Assembly (NCBI GenBank): GCA_949372955.1
Contig: CASIAX010000016.1
Coordinates: 1-64,000, forward strand
Direction: 5' to 3'
Length of the DNA stretch: 64,000 bases
From: SGZJ01 sp949372955
GTDB taxonomy: Bacteria > Bacteroidota > Bacteroidia > Flavobacteriales > Flavobacteriaceae
The position numbers and the translations under genes were made by a program. Positions 50,405 through 59,898 of this stretch are shown piece after piece (positions within the stretch are counted from its first letter, which is position 1; each line of letters opens with the position of its first letter). Under the pieces are notes generated by a model, which was not told the DNA's origin, made no database searches, and saw nothing but the letters and a program-made list of their open reading frames with translations.

Positions 50405-51739
50405 ATGAACAAAAAATATAAAAAATTAAACTCTAAATTTTACTCTATTAAAAATTCAACAAATTTTTTATACAAGCTCGCTGGAAAATTACTGCTTGCT
50501 ATAGTATTTATTTTTAATACCTCTTCTTTCGCTCAAGAATTAGACCCTGTTAAGGGGAAAGCTCTATTTAATTCTAATTGTGCAGCTTGTCACAAGCTTG
50601 ATAAAAAAATGACTGGTCCAGCTCTAAGGGGTGTTGAAAACAGATTATACAATGAGGAAGGATTAGATAAAGAATGGATGTATTCATGGATTAGAAACAG
50701 TGCATCTCTTATCAAATCCGGAGATGACTATGCGAATAAGATATATGCCGAATATAATGGCTCTGCAATGACTGCTTTTCCTCAGCTTTCTGACTCTGAA
50801 ATTGATAATATACTTTCTTATACAGCACAAGAAAAAGCCGTGCCTGTTGCCAAAATATCCGAAGTTACAGTCGAAAATGGAAATAATTCTAACGGTATAT
50901 CTAATGAAATAATATTAGGAGCTTTTGCTTTTGTCTTCTTGCTTTTGGCATTAGGATTATTTTTAGTGAACAAAACCCTTAGAAGGTTTGCCGTTGAAAG
51001 CAATATAGAATTACCTACAAAAAAAATATCGACTCGAAAACCACTTTGGAAAGCATTTGTCGATAATCAATTTTTATTACTTTGTAGTGCTATTTTAATG
51101 CTGCTAGTTAGTGCCTATTTTGTTTACGGTTTCCTTATGCAAATTGGAGTTAATCAAGGCTATGAGCCCGTTCAACCAATTCACTACTCTCACAAAATTC
51201 ACGCAGGTGATAATGAAATTGACTGTAAGTATTGTCATTCTTCTGCTCGTGTTAGCAAGCACTCTGGAATACCATCTCTAAATGTCTGTATGAATTGTCA
51301 TAAATCTATTTATGAATATAATGGTGAAACTACCGAAGAGTATTCAAAAGAATTTTATGATGCTGAAATCCAAAAACTATATAAAGCTGTTGGATGGGAC
51401 GACGAATCTCAAGAGTACACTGGTGAAACACAAGCTGTTAAGTGGGTTAGAATCCACAACCTTCCTGACTTCGCATACTTTAATCATGCGCAACACGTTT
51501 CTGTGGCTGGCATTGAATGTCAAACTTGTCACGGACCAGTTGAAGAAATGGAGATAATGTATCAATACTCCCCTCTAACAATGGGTTGGTGTATTAATTG
51601 CCACCGGGAAACGAATGTAAAAGTTAAAGACAATCAGTATTACGAAAAGATTCATGAACAGTTATCCAAGAAGTATGGAGTTGATAAGTTAACTGCTGCT
51701 CAAATGGGTGGTTTAGAATGTGGTAAATGTCATTATTAA
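50405..51739 (+). CDS. actA: Alternative complex III subunit ActA, multiheme cytochrome c with N-terminal monoheme domain
   Basis: Periplasmic electron-carrying subunit of the quinol-oxidising alternative complex III, 444 residues. A signal peptide (ending FAQE, near residue 44) precedes a class I cytochrome c domain with heme site C59-AAC-H63. TM helices lie near 168-188 and 218-242. A pentaheme domain follows, with CxxCH motifs starting at C274, C295, C372, C396 and C439. That makes six hemes, one more than the classical pentaheme ActA. I recall the extra N-terminal domain as common in flavobacteria. Fifth-motif spacing and ends are regular. It heads the operon. Confidence 0.93.
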   Translation: MNKKYKKLNSKFYSIKNSTNFLYKLAGKLLLAIVFIFNTSSFAQELDPVKGKALFNSNCAACHKLDKKMTGPALRGVENRLYNEEGLDKEWMYSWIRNSASLIKSGDDYANKIYAEYNGSAMTAFPQLSDSEIDNILSYTAQEKAVPVAKISEVTVENGNNSNGISNEIILGAFAFVFLLLALGLFLVNKTLRRFAVESNIELPTKKISTRKPLWKAFVDNQFLLLCSAILMLLVSAYFVYGFLMQIGVNQGYEPVQPIHYSHKIHAGDNEIDCKYCHSSARVSKHSGIPSLNVCMNCHKSIYEYNGETTEEYSKEFYDAEIQKLYKAVGWDDESQEYTGETQAVKWVRIHNLPDFAYFNHAQHVSVAGIECQTCHGPVEEMEIMYQYSPLTMGWCINCHRETNVKVKDNQYYEKIHEQLSKKYGVDKLTAAQMGGLECGKCHY

Positions 51740-51759
51740 TATTTTATATATAATTATTT

Positions 51760-54700
51760 ATGTCATCAAATAAGAATAAGAAATATTGGAAAAATTTAGC
51801 AGACTTAAATCCGCTAAATAACAATGCTATAGAGTCTTTAGAACAAAAAGAGTTTATTGAAGAGATTCCTGTTGACGAATTTTTAGGTGATGATAAAAGT
51901 ATGTCAGACTCTTCAACTACCAGAAGAGATTTTCTAAAGTTTGTTGGTTTTAGTACTGCAGCTGCATCTTTAGCTGCTTGTGAAGGCCCAGTAATTAAAT
52001 CAATCCCTTACGTTGTTCAGCCAGAAGAAATAATCCCAGGAGTAGCTAATTATTATGCTACTACTATAGCTAATGGTTATGACTTTGCTAATGTTTTAAT
52101 TAAAACAAGAGAGGGTAGACCGATAAAGATTGAAAAAAACAAATTAGCACCAATTTCTGCTTCTGCTAATGCTAGAGTTCAAGCTTCTGTATTAGATTTA
52201 TATGATAGCTTTAGATTAGCTAAGCCATTTAAAAACCAACAGGAAAGTTCTTGGATTGAGTTTAATAATGATACTAAGAAAAAACTAAATTTATTAAGAA
52301 ATAGTTCAAAGTCAATCGTCTTTCTAACTCAGACTTTTGCAAGTCCATCCACCTATAAGTTAATAAAAGAATTTAAAGAAAGCTATCCAAATACAAAACA
52401 CATTGTGTATGATGCTATTTCAGAATCAGCTGCTTTAGATGCATATCAGACTAAATATGGAATTAGAGGTTTGGCAAATTATGATTTTTCAAAATCAGAT
52501 TTCATTTTATCAGTAGGTGCTGATATATTAGGAGACTGGCAAGGTGGCGGTTTTGACTCTAACTATGGGAAGTCTAGGATACCTACCAAAGGTAAAATGT
52601 CAAGGCATGTTCATTTTGAGGCCAACATGTCTTTAACTGGAGCTAATGCCGATAATAGATATCCAATAAATCAAAATGATCAAAAACTAGTTTTGTTATC
52701 AATTTATTCAAAACTATTTAATAAAACATCTGACATTAAATTAAGTGATAAGCTTAGTAAAGTTGTTAATAATTTAATGAGTGAATTACTGCTTAGTAAA
52801 AACCCGGTAGTTGTTTCTGGAATACAAGATTTTGATTACCAAAGTTTAGTTCTAGAGATTAATCAAAAATTAAATTCAGAAGCTTTTCAGCCTCATAAAA
52901 CCATATTTACAAGACAAGGAAATGACAAGGATGTTGAGAAGCTAATTGTTGATATGAATAATGACAAGGTTGGAGCTATCATTATGTCTGGTGTTAATCC
53001 AGTTTATACTTTATCAAACTCAAATTCTTTCATTGAAGGCTTGAAAAAAACCGAGTTATCCATTTTATTCTCAATGAAAAATGATGAAACAGCTCAGCAT
53101 GTAAGCTATCTTGCTGCCTCACCACATTATTTAGAATCTTGGGGAGATGCAGAAATGACTAAAGGTGAGTATTCGATTACGCAACCAACCATAAGACCTA
53201 TTTTTGATACTAAGCAGTTTCAAGAAATATTGTTATTATGGAATAACAATAGCACTACATTCCACGATTACGTAAAATCTAATTGGAAAAAAAACATATT
53301 GTCTGGCAAAACTTGGAACGAAGCATTACATGATGGAATATATGAAAATAAAAAATCTGTTAATTCTAGATCAAGTTTTATAAGTAAAAAAAATAATTCT
53401 TCTGTTTCTATTTCATCACTTGTTAGTGCAATTCAAGTTAAAACCGAAAACACATTTGAACTAAACCTATACTCAAAAACAGGTATGGGAGATGGACAAT
53501 GTGCTAATAATCCGTGGCTTCAAGAATTTCCTGACCCTATCACCAGAACTACTTGGGATAATTATTTAACCATTTCAGAAGTTGATGCAAAAAACCTAAA
53601 CCTTTATCTAGAACCATCTACCTTTTTTAATCAAAGTAAAAACGGTGCTGATGGTGGATTAAATGGTAAATATGCTATTATAACTTTAGATGATAGAGAG
53701 ATTAAAGTGCCTGTTATGATTCAGCCTGGACAGGCTAAAGGTACTGTTGGACTTTCTTTTGGGTATGGAAGAAAAAGAGGGATTAAAGAGGTTATGATGA
53801 CTGGTGTTAGTGGATATGAATTATTTAAAGATTCTAAATCTGTGCAGTCAATTAAAATCACTGCAACCGATGAAATTCATGAGTTTGCATGTGTTCAGCT
53901 TCACAATACTTTAATGGGTAGAGGAGATGTTATAAAAGAAACAAACCTTGAAATTTTTAATACTAAAGATTCTAATGTTTGGAACCCAGAAGCAGTAGTT
54001 TCTTTGAATCATGAAGAAACTCCTGTATCATCTCCATCTGTTGATTTGTGGGATGAATTCGACAGATCTATTGGTCACCACTTTAACCTGTCAATTGACT
54101 TAAATGCTTGCACAGGTTGTGGAGCTTGTGTTATTGCATGCCATGCAGAAAACAATGTGCCAGTAGTAGGTAAAAGTGAAATAAGAAAAAGTCGTGATAT
54201 GCACTGGCTTAGAATTGATAGATATTATTCGTCAGAAGGTTCTTTTGAAAGTGATGACATTAAAAAAGATAATATTAGTGGCCTAGGGAGTTCTTTATCT
54301 ACTTTTAAAGAAATGGAAAACCCGTCTGAAAATCCGCAAGTTGCTTTTCAGCCTATAATGTGTCAACATTGTAATCACGCTCCTTGTGAAACAGTATGTC
54401 CTGTTGCTGCAACTACTCATGGTAGACAAGGGCAGAATCAAATGACATATAACAGGTGTGTTGGCACTAGGTATTGCGCTAACAATTGCCCTTACAAGGT
54501 TAGAAGGTTTAATTGGTTCTTATATAATGAGAACGATGAATTTGATTATCATATGAATGATGATCTTGGAAGAATGGTTTTAAACCCAGATGTTACCGTT
54601 AGATCTAGAGGAGTTATGGAAAAATGTTCTTTCTGTATACAAACTACTCAGGCTGTAATTTTAAAAGCTAAGGTTGAAGGTCGACCAGTATCAAAGGGAG

Positions 54701-54891
54701 AATTCAATGATTCATGTGCTTGCTCTGCTGCTTGTAGTAGTGGTGCCATGAGATTTGGAGATATAAATGAAGAAGAAAGTCCAATATCAAGTTTAATTAA
54801 AGATGATCGAGCTTATCACCTGTTAGACACAGTTGGTACAAAACCAAATGTAGTGTATCAAGTTAAAGTTAGAAATAATAAAAATAGTTAA
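51760..54891 (+). CDS. actB: Alternative complex III subunit ActB (molybdopterin-oxidoreductase-like plus iron-sulfur domains)
   Basis: Large periplasmic subunit of alternative complex III, 1043 residues, fusing a catalytically empty molybdopterin oxidoreductase-like domain with an iron-sulfur domain. A Tat signal is seen at R55-R56 (TTRRDFLKFVGF) followed by LAACEGP, giving the TAT-variant lipoprotein-like export region. The C-terminal part has four Cys clusters: C784 (CTGCGACVIACH), C868 (CQHCNHAPCETVCP), C900 (CVGTRYCANNCPY) and C956 (CSFC). These fit three [4Fe-4S] and one [3Fe-4S] centres. No Moco-ligating Cys/Ser is evident, as expected. It lies 20 bases after actA. Confidence 0.95.
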   Translation: MSSNKNKKYWKNLADLNPLNNNAIESLEQKEFIEEIPVDEFLGDDKSMSDSSTTRRDFLKFVGFSTAAASLAACEGPVIKSIPYVVQPEEIIPGVANYYATTIANGYDFANVLIKTREGRPIKIEKNKLAPISASANARVQASVLDLYDSFRLAKPFKNQQESSWIEFNNDTKKKLNLLRNSSKSIVFLTQTFASPSTYKLIKEFKESYPNTKHIVYDAISESAALDAYQTKYGIRGLANYDFSKSDFILSVGADILGDWQGGGFDSNYGKSRIPTKGKMSRHVHFEANMSLTGANADNRYPINQNDQKLVLLSIYSKLFNKTSDIKLSDKLSKVVNNLMSELLLSKNPVVVSGIQDFDYQSLVLEINQKLNSEAFQPHKTIFTRQGNDKDVEKLIVDMNNDKVGAIIMSGVNPVYTLSNSNSFIEGLKKTELSILFSMKNDETAQHVSYLAASPHYLESWGDAEMTKGEYSITQPTIRPIFDTKQFQEILLLWNNNSTTFHDYVKSNWKKNILSGKTWNEALHDGIYENKKSVNSRSSFISKKNNSSVSISSLVSAIQVKTENTFELNLYSKTGMGDGQCANNPWLQEFPDPITRTTWDNYLTISEVDAKNLNLYLEPSTFFNQSKNGADGGLNGKYAIITLDDREIKVPVMIQPGQAKGTVGLSFGYGRKRGIKEVMMTGVSGYELFKDSKSVQSIKITATDEIHEFACVQLHNTLMGRGDVIKETNLEIFNTKDSNVWNPEAVVSLNHEETPVSSPSVDLWDEFDRSIGHHFNLSIDLNACTGCGACVIACHAENNVPVVGKSEIRKSRDMHWLRIDRYYSSEGSFESDDIKKDNISGLGSSLSTFKEMENPSENPQVAFQPIMCQHCNHAPCETVCPVAATTHGRQGQNQMTYNRCVGTRYCANNCPYKVRRFNWFLYNENDEFDYHMNDDLGRMVLNPDVTVRSRGVMEKCSFCIQTTQAVILKAKVEGRPVSKGEFNDSCACSAACSSGAMRFGDINEEESPISSLIKDDRAYHLLDTVGTKPNVVYQVKVRNNKNS

Positions 54892-54903
54892 TAATATAGT
54901 ATT

Positions 54904-56352
54904 ATGGCGTCTCATTACGAAGCACCTATTAGAAGACCATTAGTAACAGGAGAAAAATCATACCATGATGTTTCTGTTGATATTGCAAGACCTGTTGAGG
55001 GGCAAGCAAATAAACAATGGTGGATTGTATTCTCATTAGCTCTACTTGCATTTTTATGGGGTATAGGTTGCATTGTTTATACTATTTCTACTGGTATCGG
55101 GGTATGGGGATTAAATAAAACTGTTGGATGGGCATGGGATATTACAAACTTTGTCTGGTGGGTAGGTATTGGTCACGCAGGTACTCTAATTTCTGCTGTT
55201 TTATTAATCTTCAGACAAAAATGGAGAATGGCAATTAACAGGTCTGCTGAAGCAATGACAATTTTCTCAGTTATTCAAGCAGGGTTATTTCCAATTATAC
55301 ACATGGGAAGACCATGGCTAGCATACTGGGTATTGCCAATACCTAACCAATTTGGCTCATTATGGGTTAATTTTAATTCTCCTTTACTTTGGGATGTTTT
55401 TGCTATTTCAACATATTTATCAGTTTCTTTAGTTTTTTGGTGGACAGGTCTTCTTCCTGATTTTGCAATGATTAGAGATAGAGCAGTAAGACCATTTCAA
55501 AAGAAAATTTACAGTTTACTGAGTTTCGGTTGGTCAGGAAGAGCCAAAGACTGGCAAAGATTTGAGGAAGTTTCTCTAGTCTTAGCTGGGTTAGCGACTC
55601 CTTTAGTTTTATCAGTTCACACCATAGTATCCTTTGATTTTGCTACTTCAGTAATCCCTGGATGGCACACAACAATATTCCCTCCCTACTTTGTAGCAGG
55701 AGCAATATTTTCTGGTTTTGCAATGGTTAATACTCTACTGATAATAATGAGAAAAGTATGTAATCTTGAAGATTATATTACAGTTCAGCATATTGAACTA
55801 ATGAATATAGTAATTATGATTACGGGATCTATTGTTGGGGTTGCTTACATAACTGAATTATTTATTGCTTGGTATTCAGGAGTCGAATACGAACAATATG
55901 CATTTTTAAATAGAGCGACAGGTCCTTATGCATGGGCTTATTGGATGATGATGAGTTGTAATGTGTTTTCTCCTCAATTTATGTGGTTTAAAAGATTAAG
56001 AACTAGCATTATGTTTTCATTCTTTATTTCAATAGTAGTAAATGTAGGAATGTGGTTTGAGAGGTTTGTTATTATCGTAACATCATTACATAGAGATTAT
56101 TTACCTTCATCTTGGACAATGTTTTCACCAACATTTGTTGAAATAGGAATTTTCATTGGCACGATTGGATTCTTTTTTGTGTTATTTTTATTATACGCAA
56201 GAACATTTCCTGTAATAGCACAAGCTGAAGTTAAGACGATATTAAAAAGTTCAGGGGAAAAATATAAAAACTTAAGAGATTCTGGAGAATCTTTAGTTGG
56301 CACAGGTGCTGACAAAAGAACTTCTAAAATTTCTATAATAAAAAATAAATAA
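54904..56352 (+). CDS. actC: Alternative complex III subunit ActC (NrfD-like membrane quinol site)
   Basis: NrfD/PsrC-type integral membrane subunit, 482 residues with about ten TM helices. It is thought to hold a quinol-oxidation site of the complex. Characteristic are WWIVFSLALLAFLWGIGCIVYTI, FVWWVGIGHAGTLISAVLLIFRQKWR, and WWTGLLPDFAMIRDRA with HTIVSFDFATSVIPGWHTTIFPPYFVAGAIFSG. The last helices end near 445, leaving a polar cytoplasmic tail. It starts 12 bases after actB and ends 3 bases before actD. Confidence 0.96.
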   Translation: MASHYEAPIRRPLVTGEKSYHDVSVDIARPVEGQANKQWWIVFSLALLAFLWGIGCIVYTISTGIGVWGLNKTVGWAWDITNFVWWVGIGHAGTLISAVLLIFRQKWRMAINRSAEAMTIFSVIQAGLFPIIHMGRPWLAYWVLPIPNQFGSLWVNFNSPLLWDVFAISTYLSVSLVFWWTGLLPDFAMIRDRAVRPFQKKIYSLLSFGWSGRAKDWQRFEEVSLVLAGLATPLVLSVHTIVSFDFATSVIPGWHTTIFPPYFVAGAIFSGFAMVNTLLIIMRKVCNLEDYITVQHIELMNIVIMITGSIVGVAYITELFIAWYSGVEYEQYAFLNRATGPYAWAYWMMMSCNVFSPQFMWFKRLRTSIMFSFFISIVVNVGMWFERFVIIVTSLHRDYLPSSWTMFSPTFVEIGIFIGTIGFFFVLFLLYARTFPVIAQAEVKTILKSSGEKYKNLRDSGESLVGTGADKRTSKISIIKNK

Positions 56353-56355
56353 GTA

Positions 56356-56889
56356 ATGGGGTCTTCAAAATTCGTTCATGCTATTTACAATGATGATGAT
56401 GTTTTATTGTCTGCTGTAAAAATGGTTAAAGATGAAAAGTTTCATATCGAAGAAATTTACACTCCTTTTCCTGTTCATGGGCTAGATAAAGCTATGGGCT
56501 TAGAGCCTACTAGAATTGCTATTGCTTCGTTTATATATGGGTGTATAGGTTTTACTGTTTCTATTCTTATGATGAATTATATTATGATTGAGGATTGGCC
56601 GATGGATATTGGTGGAAAGCCAAGCTTTAGTTATATTGAAAATATGCCATCATTTGTTCCAATTATGTTTGAATTAACAGTTTTTTTTGCTGCCCACTTA
56701 ATGGTAATCACATTTTATCTTAGAAGTAGAATGTGGCCCTTTAAAAATGCAGAGAACCCTGATAAAAGAACTACTGATGATCATTTTTTAATGGAAATAG
56801 ATCCATCGAGTAAATTAAAAGATTTAGAAAAAATTCTTAAAGAATCAGGTGCCGTAGAAATAAAAATTATTGAAAAAGAATCTCATTAA
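56356..56889 (+). CDS. actD: Alternative complex III subunit ActD (DUF3341)
   Basis: DUF3341 family subunit, 177 residues. The N-terminal soluble part has FVHAIYNDDDVLLSAVKMVKDEKFHIEEIYTPFPVHGLDKAMGL, followed by two TM helices (about 52-76 and 98-120) and a short cytoplasmic tail with a ferredoxin-like fold remnant (DHFLMEIDPSSKLKDLEKILKESGAVEIKI). It is a structural part of complex III that bridges ActC and ActF. It begins 3 bases after actC. Confidence 0.95.
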   Translation: MGSSKFVHAIYNDDDVLLSAVKMVKDEKFHIEEIYTPFPVHGLDKAMGLEPTRIAIASFIYGCIGFTVSILMMNYIMIEDWPMDIGGKPSFSYIENMPSFVPIMFELTVFFAAHLMVITFYLRSRMWPFKNAENPDKRTTDDHFLMEIDPSSKLKDLEKILKESGAVEIKIIEKESH

Positions 56890-56893
56890 TATT

Positions 56894-57451
56894 ATGCAAA
56901 ATATATTTAAAATATTAATACTTACTTCAGTTATAGGGATACTAAACTCTTGCAACTCTAAGGGTACTCCTAATTATGAATACATGCCTAACATGTATAG
57001 GTCAATCCCATATGACACCTATGGAGAGTATGATATATTTGAAAAAGGTAACTCTGCTCTTATTCCACCTGTTGGAACTATTGCAAGAGGACATTCTCTA
57101 TTTGAATATGAGAATAATACGGCTGGATATGATCTAGCTAAAAGCAATTTAAAAAATCCATTTTCAATACTAGAAGTTGATATGAAAAAGGGTAAAGAAT
57201 TATATAATATATATTGTGCTGTTTGTCATGGAAACAAAGGAGACGGTCAAGGTATTTTAATGAAAAGAGAAAAAATATTAGGGATCCCAAGTTATTCAGA
57301 CGTAGGTAGATCTATTAATGAAGGTAGTGTATACCATACAATTTATTTTGGTAAAAACTCTATGGGTTCTTATGCAAATCAACTGAACGATGAAGAAAGA
57401 TGGTTGGTAACACATTATGTGTTGAAATTAAAATCAGATTTAGAAAATTAA
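56894..57451 (+). CDS. actE: Alternative complex III subunit ActE, monoheme cytochrome c lipoprotein
   Basis: Monoheme cytochrome c of alternative complex III, 185 residues from ATG 56894 (MQNIFKILILTS), 4 bases after the actD stop. The alternative start at 56870 overlaps actD and is rejected. A lipobox (ILNSCNS, Cys near residue 20) implies a lipid anchor. The heme site is CAVCHGNKGDG, and a Met ligand is likely in KNSMGSYANQL. It can pass electrons to the cytochrome oxidase encoded downstream. Confidence 0.94.
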   Translation: MQNIFKILILTSVIGILNSCNSKGTPNYEYMPNMYRSIPYDTYGEYDIFEKGNSALIPPVGTIARGHSLFEYENNTAGYDLAKSNLKNPFSILEVDMKKGKELYNIYCAVCHGNKGDGQGILMKREKILGIPSYSDVGRSINEGSVYHTIYFGKNSMGSYANQLNDEERWLVTHYVLKLKSDLEN

Positions 57452-57468
57452 ATAAAGGCTTAGAAAAA

Positions 57469-58788
57469 ATGTATACTATTTCAAACAGATTAAAAATATT
57501 TTCTATTACTCTTATAGTATTAGGAGCTTTGGGTTGGGGTTATAGTTATGTCAATTCTCATAAATCTTTAGAACAAGTCAAGGAAATTTTAGCGGACGAA
57601 TCATCTCATGGTAGTTCTCATGAATCTGATTATCACGAAGTTGAATCAGTTAGCAATAATCATGGTGATTTATCACATGATTCAAACGAAGATAAGCACG
57701 CGGAACATGTAATGCATCAAATCCACAATAGACCTTATGCTGCTTTATATGTTGCTGCTTTTTTCTTTATGATGATTTCCCTAGGAGTACTTGCTTTTTA
57801 TGCTATACAATATGCATCACAGGCTGGTTGGTCACCTGTTTTATACAGGGTTATGGAAGCGATTACTTACTATTTATTACCTGGAGCACTAATTGTTTTG
57901 GCTGTTGCAGTTATAGGAGATAAACATATTTTTATTTGGATGGATCCAGAGGTTGTTGCTCATGATGAATTAATTCAAGGCAAATCTAGCTGGTTAAATA
58001 AACCTTGGTTTATCATTAGAGCTTTAATCTTTATTGGAGGTTGGTGTTTATATAGATATTTTTCTAGAAAATTTTCATTAGCTCAAGATAATAACAGTGG
58101 TAATAAATATTTTAAATTAAACTTTAGAATATCAGCTGTGTTCTTGGTGTTTTTTATTTACACAGAATCTATGATGTCTTGGGATTGGATTATGAGTGTT
58201 GATCCACACTGGTTTAGTACTTTGTTCGGATGGTACTTATTCGCCAGTATGATTGTAAGTGGTATCACTGTTATTGCCTTAATTACTATCTATTTAAAAT
58301 CTAAAGGTCTACTTGATTTTGTTAATGATAGTCACTTACACGATTTAGCTAAATTCATGTTTGGTTTTAGTGTGTTTTGGACGTACTTATGGTTTTCTCA
58401 GTTTATGTTAATATGGTATGCAAATATTCCTGAAGAAGTTACCTATTATGTGACTAGGATAGAGCATTATACAATTCCATTTTTCGGAATGATTGTAATG
58501 AATTTTATTTTCCCATTTTTGGTTCTAATTAATAGTGATTACAAACGACTTCCATGGTTTATTGTGATGGCTGGGGTTGTTATACTAATTGGACACTATG
58601 TGGACATTTTTGTTATGATCATGCCTGCAACAGTAGTCGATAGATGGTTCTTTGGTTTACCAGAAATAAGTGCTTTAGCTTTATTTTCAGGTTTATTTAT
58701 ATTAATAGTTTTTTATTCATTATCAAAGGCACCACTGTTAGCTAAAGGAAACCCGTACATAAAAGAAAGTGAAAACTTTCATTATTAA
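57469..58788 (+). CDS. actF: Alternative complex III subunit ActF
   Basis: Second NrfD-like integral membrane subunit of the complex, 439 residues from ATG 57469 (MYTISNRLKIFSITLIVLGALGWG). The longer frame from 57400 overlaps actE and is rejected. After the first TM helix there is a His-, Ser- and acid-rich periplasmic stretch (about 40-90). Around nine more helices follow, with MSWDWIMSVDPHWFSTLFGWY and FVMIMPATVVDRWFF typical of ActF. It lies 17 bases after actE and 17 before coxB. Confidence 0.94.
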   Translation: MYTISNRLKIFSITLIVLGALGWGYSYVNSHKSLEQVKEILADESSHGSSHESDYHEVESVSNNHGDLSHDSNEDKHAEHVMHQIHNRPYAALYVAAFFFMMISLGVLAFYAIQYASQAGWSPVLYRVMEAITYYLLPGALIVLAVAVIGDKHIFIWMDPEVVAHDELIQGKSSWLNKPWFIIRALIFIGGWCLYRYFSRKFSLAQDNNSGNKYFKLNFRISAVFLVFFIYTESMMSWDWIMSVDPHWFSTLFGWYLFASMIVSGITVIALITIYLKSKGLLDFVNDSHLHDLAKFMFGFSVFWTYLWFSQFMLIWYANIPEEVTYYVTRIEHYTIPFFGMIVMNFIFPFLVLINSDYKRLPWFIVMAGVVILIGHYVDIFVMIMPATVVDRWFFGLPEISALALFSGLFILIVFYSLSKAPLLAKGNPYIKESENFHY

Positions 58789-58805
58789 TATTTAAGTATA
58801 TATAA

Positions 58806-59888
58806 ATGAATACTTTTTTGACAATTTTAATTTTATTATTTATTGTAATTGCTATCTGGCAGATCGTTAAAATATATGATCTAACTCATGTAAGCACTGT
58901 TGTTATAGATAACTCAGAAATCGCTAATGATGAGGATAATAGAATAAACGGTAACTTAATGTTAGGGTTTCTAATATTTATCTATGTTATTACAATAGTA
59001 TGTTTTATTAGATATGGTGATTTTCCACTGATGTCAAATGCAGCATCAGAACATGGTTCTAAGATTGATAATCTTATGATGGTATCAATGGTCCTTATAT
59101 TCATTGTTCAAACTGTTACACAATTTTTCTTATATTATTTTGCCTATAAATACAAAGGTCAAAAAGGGAATAAAGCTTTATTTTACTCTGATAATCACAA
59201 ACTAGAGTTCTTGTGGACTATCATTCCTGCCATAGTTCTTACTGTCTTAATTACTTATGGTCTAGTTACTTGGTCTGAGATAATGAACGTTGATCAAGAT
59301 GAGGATCCAATGGTTATTGAATTATATGCTCAACAATTTAACTGGAAAGCCAGATATTCTGGCGAAGATAATGCTCTTGGCAAATCTAATGTTAGGTTAA
59401 TTGATATAGATAGAGCTAATATATTAGGCCTAGATGAATTTGATCCAAACGCACAAGATGATGTTATTACTACGGAACTTCATTTACCCGTTGGTAAACC
59501 TGTCTTATTCAAAATGCGATCTCAGGATGTTTTACATTCTGCATATATGCCGCACTTTAGAGCTCAAATGAACTGTGTGCCAGGTATGATTACCCAGTTT
59601 GGCTTTACTCCAAGTGTTACAACAATAGACATGAGGAAAACACCAAAAATGGTTGAAAAAATATTGAATATTAATAACATAAGAGTAGAAAAAAGTAAGG
59701 AGCTTCAGGAAAAAGGTGAAGAAGCTTTAGACCCTTATGAATTTGATTATTTACTGTTATGTAATAAAATTTGCGGTAAGTCACATTATAACATGCAAAT
59801 GAAAATTATCGTTGAAACTCAAGAAGAATTCGATAATTGGATTAACCAACAAACTAAGTTTGAAAACTCATTAATAGCTCAAAAATAA
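58806..59888 (+). CDS. coxB: Cytochrome c oxidase subunit II
   Basis: CuA-carrying subunit of a heme-copper oxidase, 360 residues. An N-terminal hydrophobic helix (about 1-22) precedes the usual two-helix hairpin (about 50-70 and 90-115; LEFLWTIIPAIVLTVLITYGLVTW is a third). The periplasmic CuA domain holds its ligands: VLHSAYMPHF, and C319-NKI-C323-GKS-H327 with M330. The domain also has an insertion (NALGKSNVRLIDIDRANILGLDEFD-like) before the conserved VLFKMRSQDV. Continuity with ActF indicates complex III and oxidase are made together, as known for ACIII-caa3 supercomplexes. Confidence 0.95.
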   Translation: MNTFLTILILLFIVIAIWQIVKIYDLTHVSTVVIDNSEIANDEDNRINGNLMLGFLIFIYVITIVCFIRYGDFPLMSNAASEHGSKIDNLMMVSMVLIFIVQTVTQFFLYYFAYKYKGQKGNKALFYSDNHKLEFLWTIIPAIVLTVLITYGLVTWSEIMNVDQDEDPMVIELYAQQFNWKARYSGEDNALGKSNVRLIDIDRANILGLDEFDPNAQDDVITTELHLPVGKPVLFKMRSQDVLHSAYMPHFRAQMNCVPGMITQFGFTPSVTTIDMRKTPKMVEKILNINNIRVEKSKELQEKGEEALDPYEFDYLLLCNKICGKSHYNMQMKIIVETQEEFDNWINQQTKFENSLIAQK

Positions 59889-59898
59889 TATTTATAAT